DNA of 64,000 nucleotides from Dehalococcoidia bacterium (GCA_009693055.1 SHYA01000002.1:124001-188000); one strand, 5' to 3'. Shown: positions 41,979 to 55,734, counted from the first letter of the stretch. Notes: generated from the letters alone by a model not told the origin. Translations and numbers: made by a program.

Positions 41979-43479
41979 CTCCATCCTTGCCCTTGACCTG
42001 GGGAGCAGCAGCATCAAGGCGCTGGTGGCGGACGGCACCGGACGGCCTGGGACAGCGGCGGTCGCCAAAGCCCCCATTCGCACGCCGCGAGGCGTTGGTG
42101 GCCTGGCCCGTGAGTTCCGGGCGGAGCAGCTTTGGGGCACCATCGTGCACGTCGCGCGGCAGGCGATCGAAGACAGCAGCGTTGCGTCGCGGGACATCGC
42201 GGCTATCGGGGTGACAAGTCAGCGGCAGGGGATAGCTCTCCTGGATAAGGCCGGCCGCGAGTTGTATGTGGGTCCCAACACAGACCTCCGCGCCCTCTTT
42301 GAGGGCGCGGAGCAAGACGAGGCCCACCGGGAGCTCTTTTATCGGACGACCGGGCATCTGCCCCCCTTCTTCATGGCGCCCGCGAAGCTCCAGTGGTTCA
42401 AACTGCACCGGCCACGCCTCTACGAGCGCGTCGCTACCGTGCTGACCCTCGCCGACTGGGCTGTCTTTCGGTTGACCGGCGAGCGCGCCGGCGAGCGGGC
42501 GCTGGCTGGCGAGGCTGGCCTGGTGGCCGTGACGAAAGGCCGGTGGGCCCAGCAGCTTATGCGGACCCTGGGTTTGCGCGACGACTGGTTTCCGCCCCTT
42601 GTGGCTACGGGTGCGGTGATTGGGCACCTCAGTTCGGGGGCTGCCGGAGCCCTTGGGCTGCGCCCTAAGACCCTGGTGGTTGCGGCCGGCCCCGACACCC
42701 AATGCGGCCTGCTGGGTATGGGGGTGAGCAGCGCGGGGCAGGTGGGTGTTGTGGCGGGATGGAGCATGGCGGTACAGCGCGTGACCAGCGCGCCAAGGCT
42801 CGACATGCAGCACCACACCTGGCTTGGGCTGCACCCGCTGCTAGAGCGCTGGGTCTTGGAGGCGAACCTGGGCGACGCGGGAGCGTCCTATCAATGGGTC
42901 GCGCGCACCCTCTACGGGACTCGGCCGGCGGCGTACGCCATGATGGAACGTGCCGCAGCGAAGGTGCCGCCGGGCGCGGAGGGCGCGACAGCCTTCGTGG
43001 GTCCATCCTTCCTGGACATGAGCAACCCGGGCATGCGCATGGGCGGGGTGCTCTTCCCTTTACCACTGGGCCAGGCCGCCGTGCGGCCGGCGAGCATCGC
43101 CCGCGCGGCGTTGGAGGGGACAGCGTTTGCCGTTCGGGAGGCGCTGGAGCACCTGCAGGCGGTTGACGGCCGTGCTGCCGTGGACGTGGCTATGGGGGGA
43201 GGGATGCTTCGCACCGGGCCGCTCCCGCAGCTCGTCGCGGACGTGTGCGGTCGCGAGCTCCGCCTTGCCACCGTGTCGAACGTCTCAGCCTATGGAGCTG
43301 TCCTGGCGGCCGCAGCCGGCATCGGGGTCTTCGTCGGGCTGGAAGAGGCTGCGGCACAGGGCGGCCTCGAAACGCTTCCGGTCCGTCAAAGCCCGGAGGC
43401 GGCGCTGCAGTATAATGACCTGTACCATCGCTGGCGGCGCCTCCGGGCAGAGGTGGAGCGCCTACCCTTGGACGGCTGA
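41971..43479 (+). CDS. FGGY-family carbohydrate kinase
   Basis: A 502-residue two-domain sugar kinase of the xylulose/gluconate/glycerol kinase group. ALDLGSSSIKALVADG is the first phosphate-binding loop; VTSQRQGIALLDKAGRELYVGPNTDLRA is the substrate-side region in xylulokinase-like members. The C-terminal MGGGMLRTGPLPQLVADVCGREL and SNVSAYGAVLAAAAGIGVF form the adenosine site. The sugar cannot be told from sequence. The GTG start overlaps the dehydrogenase-like gene by eight bases, and an aldolase follows after 17 bp: kinase plus aldolase is the standard pair for ketose phosphate cleavage. Confidence 0.88.
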   Translation: MASSILALDLGSSSIKALVADGTGRPGTAAVAKAPIRTPRGVGGLAREFRAEQLWGTIVHVARQAIEDSSVASRDIAAIGVTSQRQGIALLDKAGRELYVGPNTDLRALFEGAEQDEAHRELFYRTTGHLPPFFMAPAKLQWFKLHRPRLYERVATVLTLADWAVFRLTGERAGERALAGEAGLVAVTKGRWAQQLMRTLGLRDDWFPPLVATGAVIGHLSSGAAGALGLRPKTLVVAAGPDTQCGLLGMGVSSAGQVGVVAGWSMAVQRVTSAPRLDMQHHTWLGLHPLLERWVLEANLGDAGASYQWVARTLYGTRPAAYAMMERAAAKVPPGAEGATAFVGPSFLDMSNPGMRMGGVLFPLPLGQAAVRPASIARAALEGTAFAVREALEHLQAVDGRAAVDVAMGGGMLRTGPLPQLVADVCGRELRLATVSNVSAYGAVLAAAAGIGVFVGLEEAAAQGGLETLPVRQSPEAALQYNDLYHRWRRLRAEVERLPLDG

Positions 43480-43496
43480 GGCGGGACGAGAGAGCT

Positions 43497-44168
43497 GTGG
43501 CTGAGAAGTGGCTCGCGGAGCGTCGGCGTGTCATGCTCGTGGCGAAGGAGCTGGAGCGGCTTGGCCTTGTCGCCGGCTCCAGCGGCAACGTCAGCGCCCG
43601 CGTGCAGGAACGGGGCCGTCCACTGCTGGTCATCACGCCAACTTCTCGCTCCTACTCCTCCCTCAGGGTGCGAGACGTGGTCGTGATAGACTATGAGGGC
43701 GAGCCGATGAGAGGCACCTTACCACCCTCCTCGGAGACGATGCTGCACGTGGCGGTCTACCAGGCGCGCCGTGACGTGGGGGCGGTCATCCACACGCATT
43801 CCATCTACGCCAGCGCCTGTGCCGTGGCCGGCCTGGAGGTCCCGCCTTTGCTGGACGAGATGGTTGTCTACCTTGGGGGCGGGATCAAGGTAGCGGAGTA
43901 CGGGTTCCCCGGAACCACGGAGCTTGGCGCGAAAGCGTGCGCGGCCCTAGGAGACCGGAAGGCGGTACTCCTCCGTAACCACGGGATGGTGGGCGTCGGC
44001 GCTACGCTTGAGGAAGCGATGGGAGTCTGTCGCCTGGTGGAACGAGCAGCCCACATCTTTGTCATGGCCTCGCTGCTCGGCTCGCCGACACCGCTTCCCG
44101 CCGATGTCGTGGAGAAAGAGCGCGCTCTTTACGGTATGAGGCTTCGCGCGGAGGGTGGCCCCTCGTGA
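43497..44168 (+). CDS. Class II aldolase/adducin-family protein (fuculose-phosphate type)
   Basis: A 223-residue zinc aldolase of the fuculose-1-phosphate/ribulose-5-phosphate 4-epimerase family. SSGNVSARV binds the phosphate; Glu in PSSETMLH is the catalytic acid; HTHSIYAS and the later RNHGMVGVG supply three zinc ligands. It would cleave a ketose-1-phosphate to dihydroxyacetone phosphate and an aldehyde, or epimerise. The kinase upstream could supply the substrate. The start is a GTG; the Shine-Dalgarno (gggacgagag) is fair. Related enzymes act on 5-deoxyribulose phosphate in salvage of radical-SAM by-products, which is notable next to hpnH. Confidence 0.87.
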   Translation: MAEKWLAERRRVMLVAKELERLGLVAGSSGNVSARVQERGRPLLVITPTSRSYSSLRVRDVVVIDYEGEPMRGTLPPSSETMLHVAVYQARRDVGAVIHTHSIYASACAVAGLEVPPLLDEMVVYLGGGIKVAEYGFPGTTELGAKACAALGDRKAVLLRNHGMVGVGATLEEAMGVCRLVERAAHIFVMASLLGSPTPLPADVVEKERALYGMRLRAEGGPS

Positions 44169-44250
44169 GGCGGGTCCCTCGCGTGGTTGCCGATCGCCGA
44201 GACTACCGTTATCCAGGGACGCCCAGGATACCCTGTCCGTGGAGGGCCGC

Positions 44251-44622
44251 ATGGTAGCTGTGCCTGGCTTTCTCTTGAGGCGGCTGTACGTCAAGGGGAG
44301 CTTGAAGAATACTCACGAAGGGTTCCAGTTCCTGCTCAAGAACTCGCTCGGCTCCGGCTACGCCCGGAAGATGAGTCCCATCTGGGTGGATGGGCAGTCG
44401 CTTCCGCTGGACTCCAGCGCTTTCCATCTGGCTGGGGGGGTGGTCTCCTTCGCCAAGGTCTCGGAGGAGACCCCGATGACCCTCGCGATGAATAAGCCCA
44501 TTACGATCACCACCAAGGGGCACCGGCTGACCCCGGGGCCGCACAAAATCGGGATGGGGTTTGAGGTCCCCGGACTGGGCACCCTGAGCTTTGACTTCAC
44601 GGATGTCGTCCAAGAGGTTTAG
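44251..44622 (+). CDS. Unknown small protein, probably all-beta
   Basis: A 123-residue soluble protein. VPGFLLRRLYVKGSLKNTHEGFQFLLKNSLG, then GGVVSFAKVSEETPMTLAMNKPITITTKGH and GPHKIGMGFEVPGLGTLSFDFTDVV suggest a beta-sandwich ending in a paired hairpin. No catalytic motif is recognised. GGAGGG lies 4 bases before the ATG. It starts 82 bp after the aldolase and its end overlaps the next SDR gene by 20 bases, so it belongs to the same transcript. Confidence 0.7.
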   Translation: MVAVPGFLLRRLYVKGSLKNTHEGFQFLLKNSLGSGYARKMSPIWVDGQSLPLDSSAFHLAGGVVSFAKVSEETPMTLAMNKPITITTKGHRLTPGPHKIGMGFEVPGLGTLSFDFTDVVQEV

Positions 44623-45574
44623 GCAATTCAGGGTGGCGGTCACCGGCGCCACGGGTTACGTGGGCTCCAGGCTGACCCTTGCGCTCTCCCGTTTCGACGA
44701 AGTTGAGTCGGTCCTGGCGCTTGACACGCGCCAACTCCCCTCGCTGCCGCCAAAGGCCCGAATGCTCCTCTGTGACGTTGGGTCCAGGGACGCGCTGGAA
44801 CGTGCGTTTGCGGAGTACCAGCCGGACGTTGTTGTCCACCTGGCGTACCGGATGAACCCCGGTTACGACCGGGAGGCGGCGCGGCGCATCAACGTCGGCG
44901 GCACCGCCAACCTGTTACAGGCTTGTGGCCGGGCGAAGGTGCGACTCATCGTGTATCTGAGCAGCACGTCCGTGTACGGTGCGCATCCCGATAATCCTAA
45001 GCTCCTCACCGAAAAACAACCCCCGCGGCCGGTGCGGGGGTTTGCCTATTCGGAGGACAAGCTCGCGTCGGAACGGCTGTTTGGGGAGTACGCTTCGCAG
45101 CACCCGGACACCATCGTGACGGTGCTGCGGGGGTGCGTGGTGATGGGGCCGCACGCGAACAACTTCATCGCCAACGCGCTCACGAAACCGGTGATGGTGG
45201 GTGTCTTAGGATGCGACCCGCCGATGCAGTTCCTCCACGAAGACGACCTGGTGGAGCTCCTGATCCGCCTTATTCACGAGCCGCAGCCCGGCATTTACAA
45301 CGTCGGCGGTGAGGGGACGGTGCGCTACAGCCGCGTAGTGCGCGCGTCCGGGCGTCCACTCGTCCGGCTGCCGGCTCTGGTGCTCTATCCGGTCATCCAG
45401 CTGCTGTGGCTGCTGCGCGCGCAGAGGGACTCACCCGCGTGTGGCCTTGACCTCGTCCGGTGGCCGTGGGTGGCCAGCGCGGAGAAGCTCAAGGCTGAGA
45501 CCGGCTTCAAACCGCGCTACACTTCGCAGCAGGCGCTGGAAGCGTTTTTGGCGGCCCGGAGGACAAGGAGCTAG
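44603..45574 (+). CDS. NAD-dependent epimerase/dehydratase (extended SDR)
   Basis: A 323-residue extended SDR. VAVTGATGYVGSRLTLAL binds NAD near the N-terminus; LSSTSVYGAH and YSEDKLASERL give the Ser and Tyr-Lys active site. MQFLHEDDLVELLIRLI and GIYNVGGEGTVRYS are typical of sugar-nucleotide epimerase relatives. The ATG at 44603 lies within the preceding gene; a TTG at 44591 would add four residues. It closes the plus-strand run that began with the prenyl synthase. It is a distant relative of HpnA at 34171, so two SDR enzymes bracket the module. Confidence 0.87.
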   Translation: MSSKRFRQFRVAVTGATGYVGSRLTLALSRFDEVESVLALDTRQLPSLPPKARMLLCDVGSRDALERAFAEYQPDVVVHLAYRMNPGYDREAARRINVGGTANLLQACGRAKVRLIVYLSSTSVYGAHPDNPKLLTEKQPPRPVRGFAYSEDKLASERLFGEYASQHPDTIVTVLRGCVVMGPHANNFIANALTKPVMVGVLGCDPPMQFLHEDDLVELLIRLIHEPQPGIYNVGGEGTVRYSRVVRASGRPLVRLPALVLYPVIQLLWLLRAQRDSPACGLDLVRWPWVASAEKLKAETGFKPRYTSQQALEAFLAARRTRS

Positions 45575-45627
45575 CCTGCACGCATCGCGGAGGGACGGGG
45601 CTCATACCGGCGCAGGGCGGCCCGCGA

Positions 45628-46407
45628 TTAGAGCCCCGTGATGTTGTACCCGGCGTCGACGTGGATGATCTCGCCGGTCACGCCGGAGGAGAGCTCGCTG
45701 GCGAGGAACAGGGCCGTGGTGCCCACCTCCCGGTGCGTGATGTTTCGCTGGAGCGGTGCCCGCTCGGCGTGGACGCGCTTCATATCCACGAAGCCGTGGA
45801 TGCCACGCGCGGCGAGCGTGTCCAGCGGCCCGGCTGAGATGGCGTTCACGCGGATATTCTTAGGCCCCAGCTCGTAGGCGAGCTGCCGCATCTCGTGCTC
45901 CAGCGCCGCCTTGGCCGTGCCCATCACATTGTAGCCCGGGAACACGCGGGTGGACGCCTGGAACGTCATCGTGATGATGCTCCCGCCGTTCGCCTCCATG
46001 AGCGGCGCGGCGCAGCGCACGATGGGAAGAAGGGAGTACGCGCTCACCTGGAGCGCGAGGCGGTACCCTTCCCACTCGGTCCGGAGGAACTCGCCGCTCA
46101 GGTCGTCCTTGTTCGCAAAGGCGAGGCTGTGCACCAACACCGAGACGGTGCCAAAAGCATCCCCAATGGTCTTGAAGGCCTGGCGGACCGTCTCCTCCTC
46201 CGTCACGTCGCAGTGCACCATCAGCGGAGGCTGTTTGAGCAAGGGAGCGAGCTTGTCCAGGTTTTCCTTGAGCCGGTCGTTCTGATACCCGAGAGCGAGC
46301 TGCAGGCCTGCCTCGTCCAGCGCTTGCGCGATGGCCCACGCGATGCTGCGGTGGTTCGCGACACCCAGAACGACGCCCTTCTTACCGCTCAGGTCGATCG
46401 TGAGCAC
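45628..46407 (-). CDS. fabI: Enoyl-ACP reductase (FabI)
   Basis: A 259-residue NADH-dependent reductase of the last step in fatty-acid elongation. GVANHRSIAWAIAQALDEAG is the FabI-type cofactor motif; VHSLAFANKDDLSGEF and FPGYNVMGTAKAALEHEMR carry the Tyr-x6-Lys pair. SAGPLDTLAARGI is the substrate-loop region. Full length. A 9-bp inverted repeat (45595-45603 with 45631-45639) lies at its 3' end, overlapping the last codons, and may separate it from the convergent SDR gene. Confidence 0.95.
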   Translation of the reverse strand: MLTIDLSGKKGVVLGVANHRSIAWAIAQALDEAGLQLALGYQNDRLKENLDKLAPLLKQPPLMVHCDVTEEETVRQAFKTIGDAFGTVSVLVHSLAFANKDDLSGEFLRTEWEGYRLALQVSAYSLLPIVRCAAPLMEANGGSIITMTFQASTRVFPGYNVMGTAKAALEHEMRQLAYELGPKNIRVNAISAGPLDTLAARGIHGFVDMKRVHAERAPLQRNITHREVGTTALFLASELSSGVTGEIIHVDAGYNITGL

Positions 46408-46442
46408 GGGGACCTCCTCTGTTCTTGCTGAGACTGGGGAGC

Positions 46443-47489
46443 CTAAGCGCTGGGCTGCGCCCTCTGCGCGCCGGGAGCAAGGTCAGGCAAGCTCAAGACT
46501 TTTGCAACCTGGTCCAACACGCTGGTCGTTGCAAGCAACTCAAGGAAGCGCTTGACCTTTTCCGGGTGATGCACCTGCGGTCTGGTGTTCAGGCCCTGGA
46601 GCCGCTCCATCGCTTCCACCGTGCCAAGCTGAGTGGCCACAATGGGAACGCCGCGCGTCTCAGCCTCGTACACGGCATACTGCACTGGGGGCTTTCCGCC
46701 CGTGAGGACCAGGCCAACGGTGTCGGCTTCCAGGGCCGCCATCTGAAGGTCAGGGCGGTCCCCCCTCACCAAGACTGCCTTCCGCTCCCGGCGGCTAAAG
46801 ACGTAGCGGCCCTCTTCCAGGAACCATCCGCCGACCATGATGTGCTCTACAAGCTCGTCGCCCTTGTCTTCAAAAAGAAGAAAGCGGCCGTCCAGCACCT
46901 CGGCCACCTGCCGCAGCGTAGGCGCCAGCATGCGGCGGTCTTCCGGAAGCACGCCCAGGCACGCAATCCCTGCCGCCTGCAGCGAGCGCGCAAGGCTCTC
47001 TGTGGCGTGGAGCGACCGGTACTCAGGCACCTGGTTGATGAGCACTCCCACGACCCGCTTGCGAAGCCCTCCGAGAGCGGCCACGAGCCGGGCTGCGTCC
47101 AGGTCCGGCCGGTGCCGGGCGATCACGCTGGCTTGGGCGTCAAGTTCCTGGGCGAGCTGCGTAGCGGTGTCCGGCGTCTCTGCCAGGTCAGGCTCGTCCA
47201 GGATGGAAACCTCCGCATCCAGCGTGGCAGCGAGCTGTTGTCGCCAGGAGCCGGCGGTTCCTACCGGCGACGGATTGGGCTTAAGGGCGAGTGGGAGGCC
47301 ACGGGAGTGCGCGTTGTCCGCCACGATGCGACGGTAAAATGGGACGTCCGCGTCGGTACCCGGTTTGGCCGTTACTGGCTTCGCTAAGCGGACGCGCTGA
47401 CCGTGCTGGACTAGCTGATAGGCAAGGGCTGTAGCCAGCGCCGTTTTCCCGGCGCCTCTTTCGGTGCCCAGCACGAGGAGGACCGCCAT
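46443..47489 (-). CDS. BioD-like P-loop protein with DRTGG domain
   Basis: A 348-residue protein. LLVLGTERGAGKTALATALAYQL is a P-loop of the dethiobiotin-synthetase/cobyrinate-synthase type. VVGVLINQVPEY and GVLPEDRRMLAPTLRQVAEVL follow the order seen at the N-terminus of long phosphotransacetylases. Residues of about 215-330 fit a DRTGG domain (VGGWFLEEGRYVFSRRERKAVLVRGDRPDLQMAAL). No C-terminal acyltransferase domain is present, so it is a stand-alone regulator-like ATPase whose function is unknown. It lies 35 bp upstream of fabI on the same strand. Confidence 0.78.
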   Translation of the reverse strand: MAVLLVLGTERGAGKTALATALAYQLVQHGQRVRLAKPVTAKPGTDADVPFYRRIVADNAHSRGLPLALKPNPSPVGTAGSWRQQLAATLDAEVSILDEPDLAETPDTATQLAQELDAQASVIARHRPDLDAARLVAALGGLRKRVVGVLINQVPEYRSLHATESLARSLQAAGIACLGVLPEDRRMLAPTLRQVAEVLDGRFLLFEDKGDELVEHIMVGGWFLEEGRYVFSRRERKAVLVRGDRPDLQMAALEADTVGLVLTGGKPPVQYAVYEAETRGVPIVATQLGTVEAMERLQGLNTRPQVHHPEKVKRFLELLATTSVLDQVAKVLSLPDLAPGAQRAQPSA

Positions 47490-47586
47490 GCATGCTCCGC
47501 TGTTGCAACACTTTTCGCGGCGATTGGCGCGACTTAGGCGTCATTATAGCATCGCGACGATTCCAGACCAGATACGCTCCAAACAC

Positions 47587-47616
47587 AGAGGGCGGCGCAG
47601 TTCTGCGCCGCCCTCT
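47587..47616 (-). terminator. rpoBC terminator hairpin
   Basis: A perfect 13-bp G/C-rich stem with a 4-base loop (agagggcggcgca / tgcgccgccctct) lies 25 bp past the rpoC stop. On the minus strand it is followed by a weak T-rich stretch (gtgtttgg). It also separates rpoC from the BioD-like gene. Confidence 0.75.
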
Positions 47617-47640
47617 CATGAAGCCATGGGTCGCCGGCCC

Positions 47641-51612
<3,972 letters not shown>

Positions 51613-51666
51613 AGCGCTTACTCCTTAGCCTCATTGACTGCGAGCCAGGCGTTGGCGAGACCCGGC

Positions 51667-54600
51667 TTACGAGCCTTCCCCATCGTCCGCGGCGGCACTG
51701 CCCGTGGGTGCGGACGGCACGCCATCGCCTCCGCTCTCCTGCCCGACAAGAGCCAGGTGCGGGACCTGGTCTTCCGGAGCCGTTCCGCCTTCGTCTGCGG
51801 GCAGCAGGGTGACGTCCAATCCGAGCGCCTGGAGCTCTTTTACCAGCACCTGGAACGATTCGGGGATGCCAGGCTGAATTACCTCTTCGCCTTTGACCAT
51901 GGCCTCGTACGTCTTCTTCCGGCCGGTAACGTCGTCTGACTTGACGGTGAGCATCTCTTGCAGGTTGTACGCGGCGCCGTACGCCTCAAGCGCCCAGACC
52001 TCCATCTCGCCGAACCGTTGGCCGCCGAACTGTGCTTTCCCACCCAGCGGCTGCTGCGTGATGATGGAGTACGGGCCCGTGGAGCGGGCGTGAATCTTGT
52101 CCTCTACCAGGTGGATCAGCTTCATCATGTAGATGTAGCCGGTCGTGACGGGTTGGTTGAAGGTCTCGCCGGTCCGTCCGTCGTACAGGACCATCTTGCC
52201 CAGGATGGGCGGCGCGAGATGCTGCTCGCGGTACAGCCGCAAGCATTCGGCGAGCATCTCCTTGCTGGACTTGCCTTTGGGGTTTACGCCGGCCACTTCC
52301 TTCAGCCAGATGGTCAAGCAAGCGTCCCGGGCTTCCCCTTCCACGGCGTCGTCCATGAGGCGGTCCATGTCGTAGCCTCGTTTGGCCAGCCACTCCCGCA
52401 CCTGCTCCCAGCGCACGACTAGGTTGTCAAGGTCACGCTGGTCTAACGCTCCGGCGGCGGTGATGAACCAGGCGCGCCCCAGGTTGTCTTCGATCATCGT
52501 GGTGGAAGCGCCCTGGAAAACGGGGCAGAGCGCCCGGAAGGAGAGCGCGTTGGCCGCGTAGCCCAGATGGGTCTCCAGGACCTGTCCCAGGTTCATGCGG
52601 GACGGAACTCCCAGCGGGTTCAAGATGATCTCCACGGGCGTTCCGTCCTCCAGGAACGGCATGTCCTCCACGGGCATGATGCGGGAGATGACCCCCTTGT
52701 TGCCGTGGCGGCCGGCCATCTTGTCGCCGACGGTCACCTTCCTGGTCTGGGCGACCCACGCGCGGACCAGCTTGTTGACGCCGGCGGACAAGTCGTCCTT
52801 GTTGTCGCGCGTGGACACCTTCACCTGGATCACCTTGCCGCGCTCTCCGTGGGGAAGCCGGAGCGAGGTGTCCTTCACGTCCCTGGCTTTTTCCCCAAAG
52901 ATGGCGCGGAGCAGCTTCTCCTCGGCGGTGAGCTCGGTCTCGCCCTTTGGGGTGATCTTGCCGACGAGAATGTCCCCGGGGCCCACTTCGGCGCCGAGCC
53001 GGATGACCCCGTCCTCGTCCAGGTCCCGCAGCGCGTCCTCACCGACGTTGGGGATGTCTCGGGTGATCTCCTCGGGGCCGAGCTTGGTATCGCGGGCCTC
53101 GCACTCAAACCGCTCAATGTGGACCGAGGTGAACCGGTCTTCCCGCACCATGGACTCGCTCAGGATGATGGCGTCTTCAAAGTTGTAGCCTTCCCAGCTC
53201 ATGAATGCGACGAGCACGTTCTGCCCCAAGGCAAGCTCGCCGCGCTCGGTGGACGATGCGTCCGCGATGGGCTGGCCCTTGGTTACCCGGTCTCCCAAGT
53301 TCGCAATGGGCTTCTGGTTGATGCACGTGCTCTGGTTGCTTCGAACGAACTTGAGGAGCGGATAGTGGTGGTCCTCCCCACGCGCGTCGCGGACGACCAG
53401 CTCCTGGCTACCTACCTCAGTCACCACGCCATCGGTCTCGGACAGCACGACCAGTCCGCTGTCCAGGGCAACGCGAGACTCCATTCCGGTGCCAACCAGA
53501 GGCGCCTGGGGCTTGATGAGCGGGACGGCCTGCCGCTGCATGTTCGACCCCATCAAGGCGCGATTCGCATCGTCGTTTTCCAGGAAGGGAATGAGCGCGG
53601 TTGAGACGCTCACGATCTGCATGGTGGAGACGTCCATGAGACCGATGGCGTCGGCCGGCTGGACGGCGACCTGTGACCCGAACCTTGCCTCTATCTTGTC
53701 GTGGAGGATCTGGCCCTTCTCGTCCACGGCCATGTTGGCGGGGGCGACGACGTAGCGGTCCTCCTCGTCAGCGGAAAGGTAGACCATGTCCTTCGCGCTG
53801 CGGGAAACGAAGGGCCGTACTGGAACAGTCGGGACTCCCCGCAGCCGTTCCAGCATCCTTCCGGTGATGACCTCGCCCGCGCGGGCAACGGCGCGACCAC
53901 GGCCGTCCTTGACCTCCTCGCGGATGGTGCGGCCAACCAGGTCTGTACTGTCGCCGGGCAACTCCCGGAAGACCCGGTGGTACGGGGTTTCAATGAAGCC
54001 GTAGTCGTTGGTGCGGGCGTACGTGGCCAGCGAGCCGAGCAGCCCGATGTTGGGCCCTTCCGGCGTCTCAATCGGGCAGATCCGCCCGTAGTGCGAGTGG
54101 TGGACGTCGCGCACCTCAAAGCCGGCGCGCTCCCGGCTCAAGCCGCCGGGGCCGAGCGCGGAGAGCCTGCGCTTGTGCGTGAGGTCCGCCAGGGGGTTGG
54201 TCTGCTCCATGAACTGAGAGAGCTGCGAGCTTCCAAAGAACTCGCGGATGGCGGCGACCACCGGGCGGATGTTGACCAGGGCCGCCGGTGTGGCCTCTCC
54301 CGGCTCCTGGAGGCTCATCCGCTCTCGGATGACGCGCTCCATGCGCAGCATCCCGACGCGAAGCTGGTTCTGGATCAGCTCCCCGACGGAACGGACGCGC
54401 CGGTTCCCCAGGTGGTCGATGTCGTCCGTGTTGCGCTGCTCGTTGGTGGTGCGGATGAGCTCCCTCACCACGGCGGAAAGGTCGGCGACCCCGAGCGTGC
54501 GCTGGGAGGCGGGCCGTTCAACCCCCAGGGTGCGGTTGAGTTTGTAGCGCCCGACGCGGCCCAGGTCATAGCGGCGCGGGTCGGTAAAGAGCGAGCGGAG

Positions 54601-55482
54601 CAGGGCTTCCGCGTTCTCCAGGTTGGGTGGCTCGCCGGGACGCATCCGGCGATAGAACTCCAGCTGGGCGGCGGCCAGGGCGCGGGCGGCGTCCCGCTCA
54701 TATCGCCGGGATGGGCACCAGCGCTCCCACAGCTTTCCCAGCGTGTCCTCCGAAAGGCTGTTGACGCGCTCGTAGTCCAGGGGCTCGCGCTCCAAGGTGG
54801 CCTTGATGTACTGGTGGTCCTGGTCGGTGTCCACGTCGGCAAAGAGGGCTCGGATATCATCCTCCTTCGGCAGGCCGAGGGCGCGGATGAGCGTGAGGAC
54901 CGAGGCCTTGCGCTTGCGGTCCACCTTGACTGCCAGGAAGTTTCGCGAGCTGGTCTCAAATTCCAGCCATGCCCCGCGGTAAGGGATCAGCTTGGCGTAC
55001 CCCAAACGCCGTCCCGTGTTGGGGTCCTCTTGGGCGGTGAAGTAGGCACCCGGCGAGCGTTGCAGCTGCGAGATGACGACCCGCTCAACGCCGTTGATGA
55101 CGAACGTTCCCTTGTTGGTCATCATTGGCATCTCGCCGAAGAAGAGGCGCTGCTGCTTGATCTCTCCCGTCTCCTTGACCAGCAGGCGCGCGGTCACGTA
55201 GAGGGGGGCTTCATAGGTCGCCTCGCGTTCGCGGCAGTCCCGCTCGGAGACCTTGGGCGCCCTGAACTCGTGCTCGTGAAATGAGAGCTCAAAGCGGCTC
55301 CCCGTGAAGTCCTGAATGGGGGAGACCTCTTGGAGCACCTGCTGGACCCCCTCGGTTTTGAGCCAGTTGAAGGAGCGGAGCTGTCCTTCGATGAGGTTGG
55401 GTACTTCTACGGTCTCAGGGATTCTACCAAACTGCTTACGGGGGAGAATACGAGTACCGTTGGACCGGTTGCCGAATGACAT
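51667..55482 (-). CDS. rpoB: RNA polymerase beta subunit
   Basis: A 1271-residue full-length beta subunit. The rifampicin-pocket region reads [22 protein letters not shown] followed by [18 protein letters not shown]. It is the sensitive-type pattern except for Glu where E. coli has Asp516. [31 protein letters not shown] and [25 protein letters not shown] are also present. The C-terminal tail of about 40 residues is acidic and Gly/Ala-rich. A promoter with perfect spacing lies about 100 bp upstream. No rplL/rplJ lies upstream; instead a divergent copper-response gene faces it. Confidence 0.98.
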   Translation of the reverse strand: MSFGNRSNGTRILPRKQFGRIPETVEVPNLIEGQLRSFNWLKTEGVQQVLQEVSPIQDFTGSRFELSFHEHEFRAPKVSERDCREREATYEAPLYVTARLLVKETGEIKQQRLFFGEMPMMTNKGTFVINGVERVVISQLQRSPGAYFTAQEDPNTGRRLGYAKLIPYRGAWLEFETSSRNFLAVKVDRKRKASVLTLIRALGLPKEDDIRALFADVDTDQDHQYIKATLEREPLDYERVNSLSEDTLGKLWERWCPSRRYERDAARALAAAQLEFYRRMRPGEPPNLENAEALLRSLFTDPRRYDLGRVGRYKLNRTLGVERPASQRTLGVADLSAVVRELIRTTNEQRNTDDIDHLGNRRVRSVGELIQNQLRVGMLRMERVIRERMSLQEPGEATPAALVNIRPVVAAIREFFGSSQLSQFMEQTNPLADLTHKRRLSALGPGGLSRERAGFEVRDVHHSHYGRICPIETPEGPNIGLLGSLATYARTNDYGFIETPYHRVFRELPGDSTDLVGRTIREEVKDGRGRAVARAGEVITGRMLERLRGVPTVPVRPFVSRSAKDMVYLSADEEDRYVVAPANMAVDEKGQILHDKIEARFGSQVAVQPADAIGLMDVSTMQIVSVSTALIPFLENDDANRALMGSNMQRQAVPLIKPQAPLVGTGMESRVALDSGLVVLSETDGVVTEVGSQELVVRDARGEDHHYPLLKFVRSNQSTCINQKPIANLGDRVTKGQPIADASSTERGELALGQNVLVAFMSWEGYNFEDAIILSESMVREDRFTSVHIERFECEARDTKLGPEEITRDIPNVGEDALRDLDEDGVIRLGAEVGPGDILVGKITPKGETELTAEEKLLRAIFGEKARDVKDTSLRLPHGERGKVIQVKVSTRDNKDDLSAGVNKLVRAWVAQTRKVTVGDKMAGRHGNKGVISRIMPVEDMPFLEDGTPVEIILNPLGVPSRMNLGQVLETHLGYAANALSFRALCPVFQGASTTMIEDNLGRAWFITAAGALDQRDLDNLVVRWEQVREWLAKRGYDMDRLMDDAVEGEARDACLTIWLKEVAGVNPKGKSSKEMLAECLRLYREQHLAPPILGKMVLYDGRTGETFNQPVTTGYIYMMKLIHLVEDKIHARSTGPYSIITQQPLGGKAQFGGQRFGEMEVWALEAYGAAYNLQEMLTVKSDDVTGRKKTYEAMVKGEEVIQPGIPESFQVLVKELQALGLDVTLLPADEGGTAPEDQVPHLALVGQESGGDGVPSAPTGSAAADDGEGS

Positions 55483-55587
55483 GCGGTGACTCCTAGTGTG
55501 GAGATTATGGGTGCGAGAGGCAGAGTACGCCCGGAGACGAGGTGGCCGGCCGCGATTAGTTTTGTGGGGACATTACTACGAACTAGT

Positions 55588-55616
55588 AGTGTAGCTGCTG
55601 GGCCTCGTTTCGTCAA
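55588..55616 (-). promoter_or_regulatory. rpoBC promoter
   Basis: On the minus strand TTGACG (55616-55611), 17-bp spacer and TACACT (55593-55588), identical in both boxes and spacing to the MarR promoter at 3334. It would give a leader of about 100 bases before the rpoB ATG. Confidence 0.7.
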
Positions 55617-55734
55617 GGCCTTTATCGCTCTTTTCGCGGCGTTTGACCGGGGTTCCCGGCCGATTTGCCCGTAGGGGGTCACTTTGCCGTTCAAGCCTCT
55701 CTCACTATTGTTTAGCCCGACCGGGAATTAGGAG

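Noticed and set aside
53701-55284. A 527-codon open frame antisense to rpoB, and a 537-codon one antisense to rpoC (47464-49077)
   Set aside because: Both mirror highly conserved genes, show no domain of their own and arise from strong third-position bias in high-GC DNA.
51667-55482. Rifampicin resistance from the Glu at the Asp516 position
   Set aside because: A conservative change in an otherwise sensitive-type pocket is not evidence of resistance.
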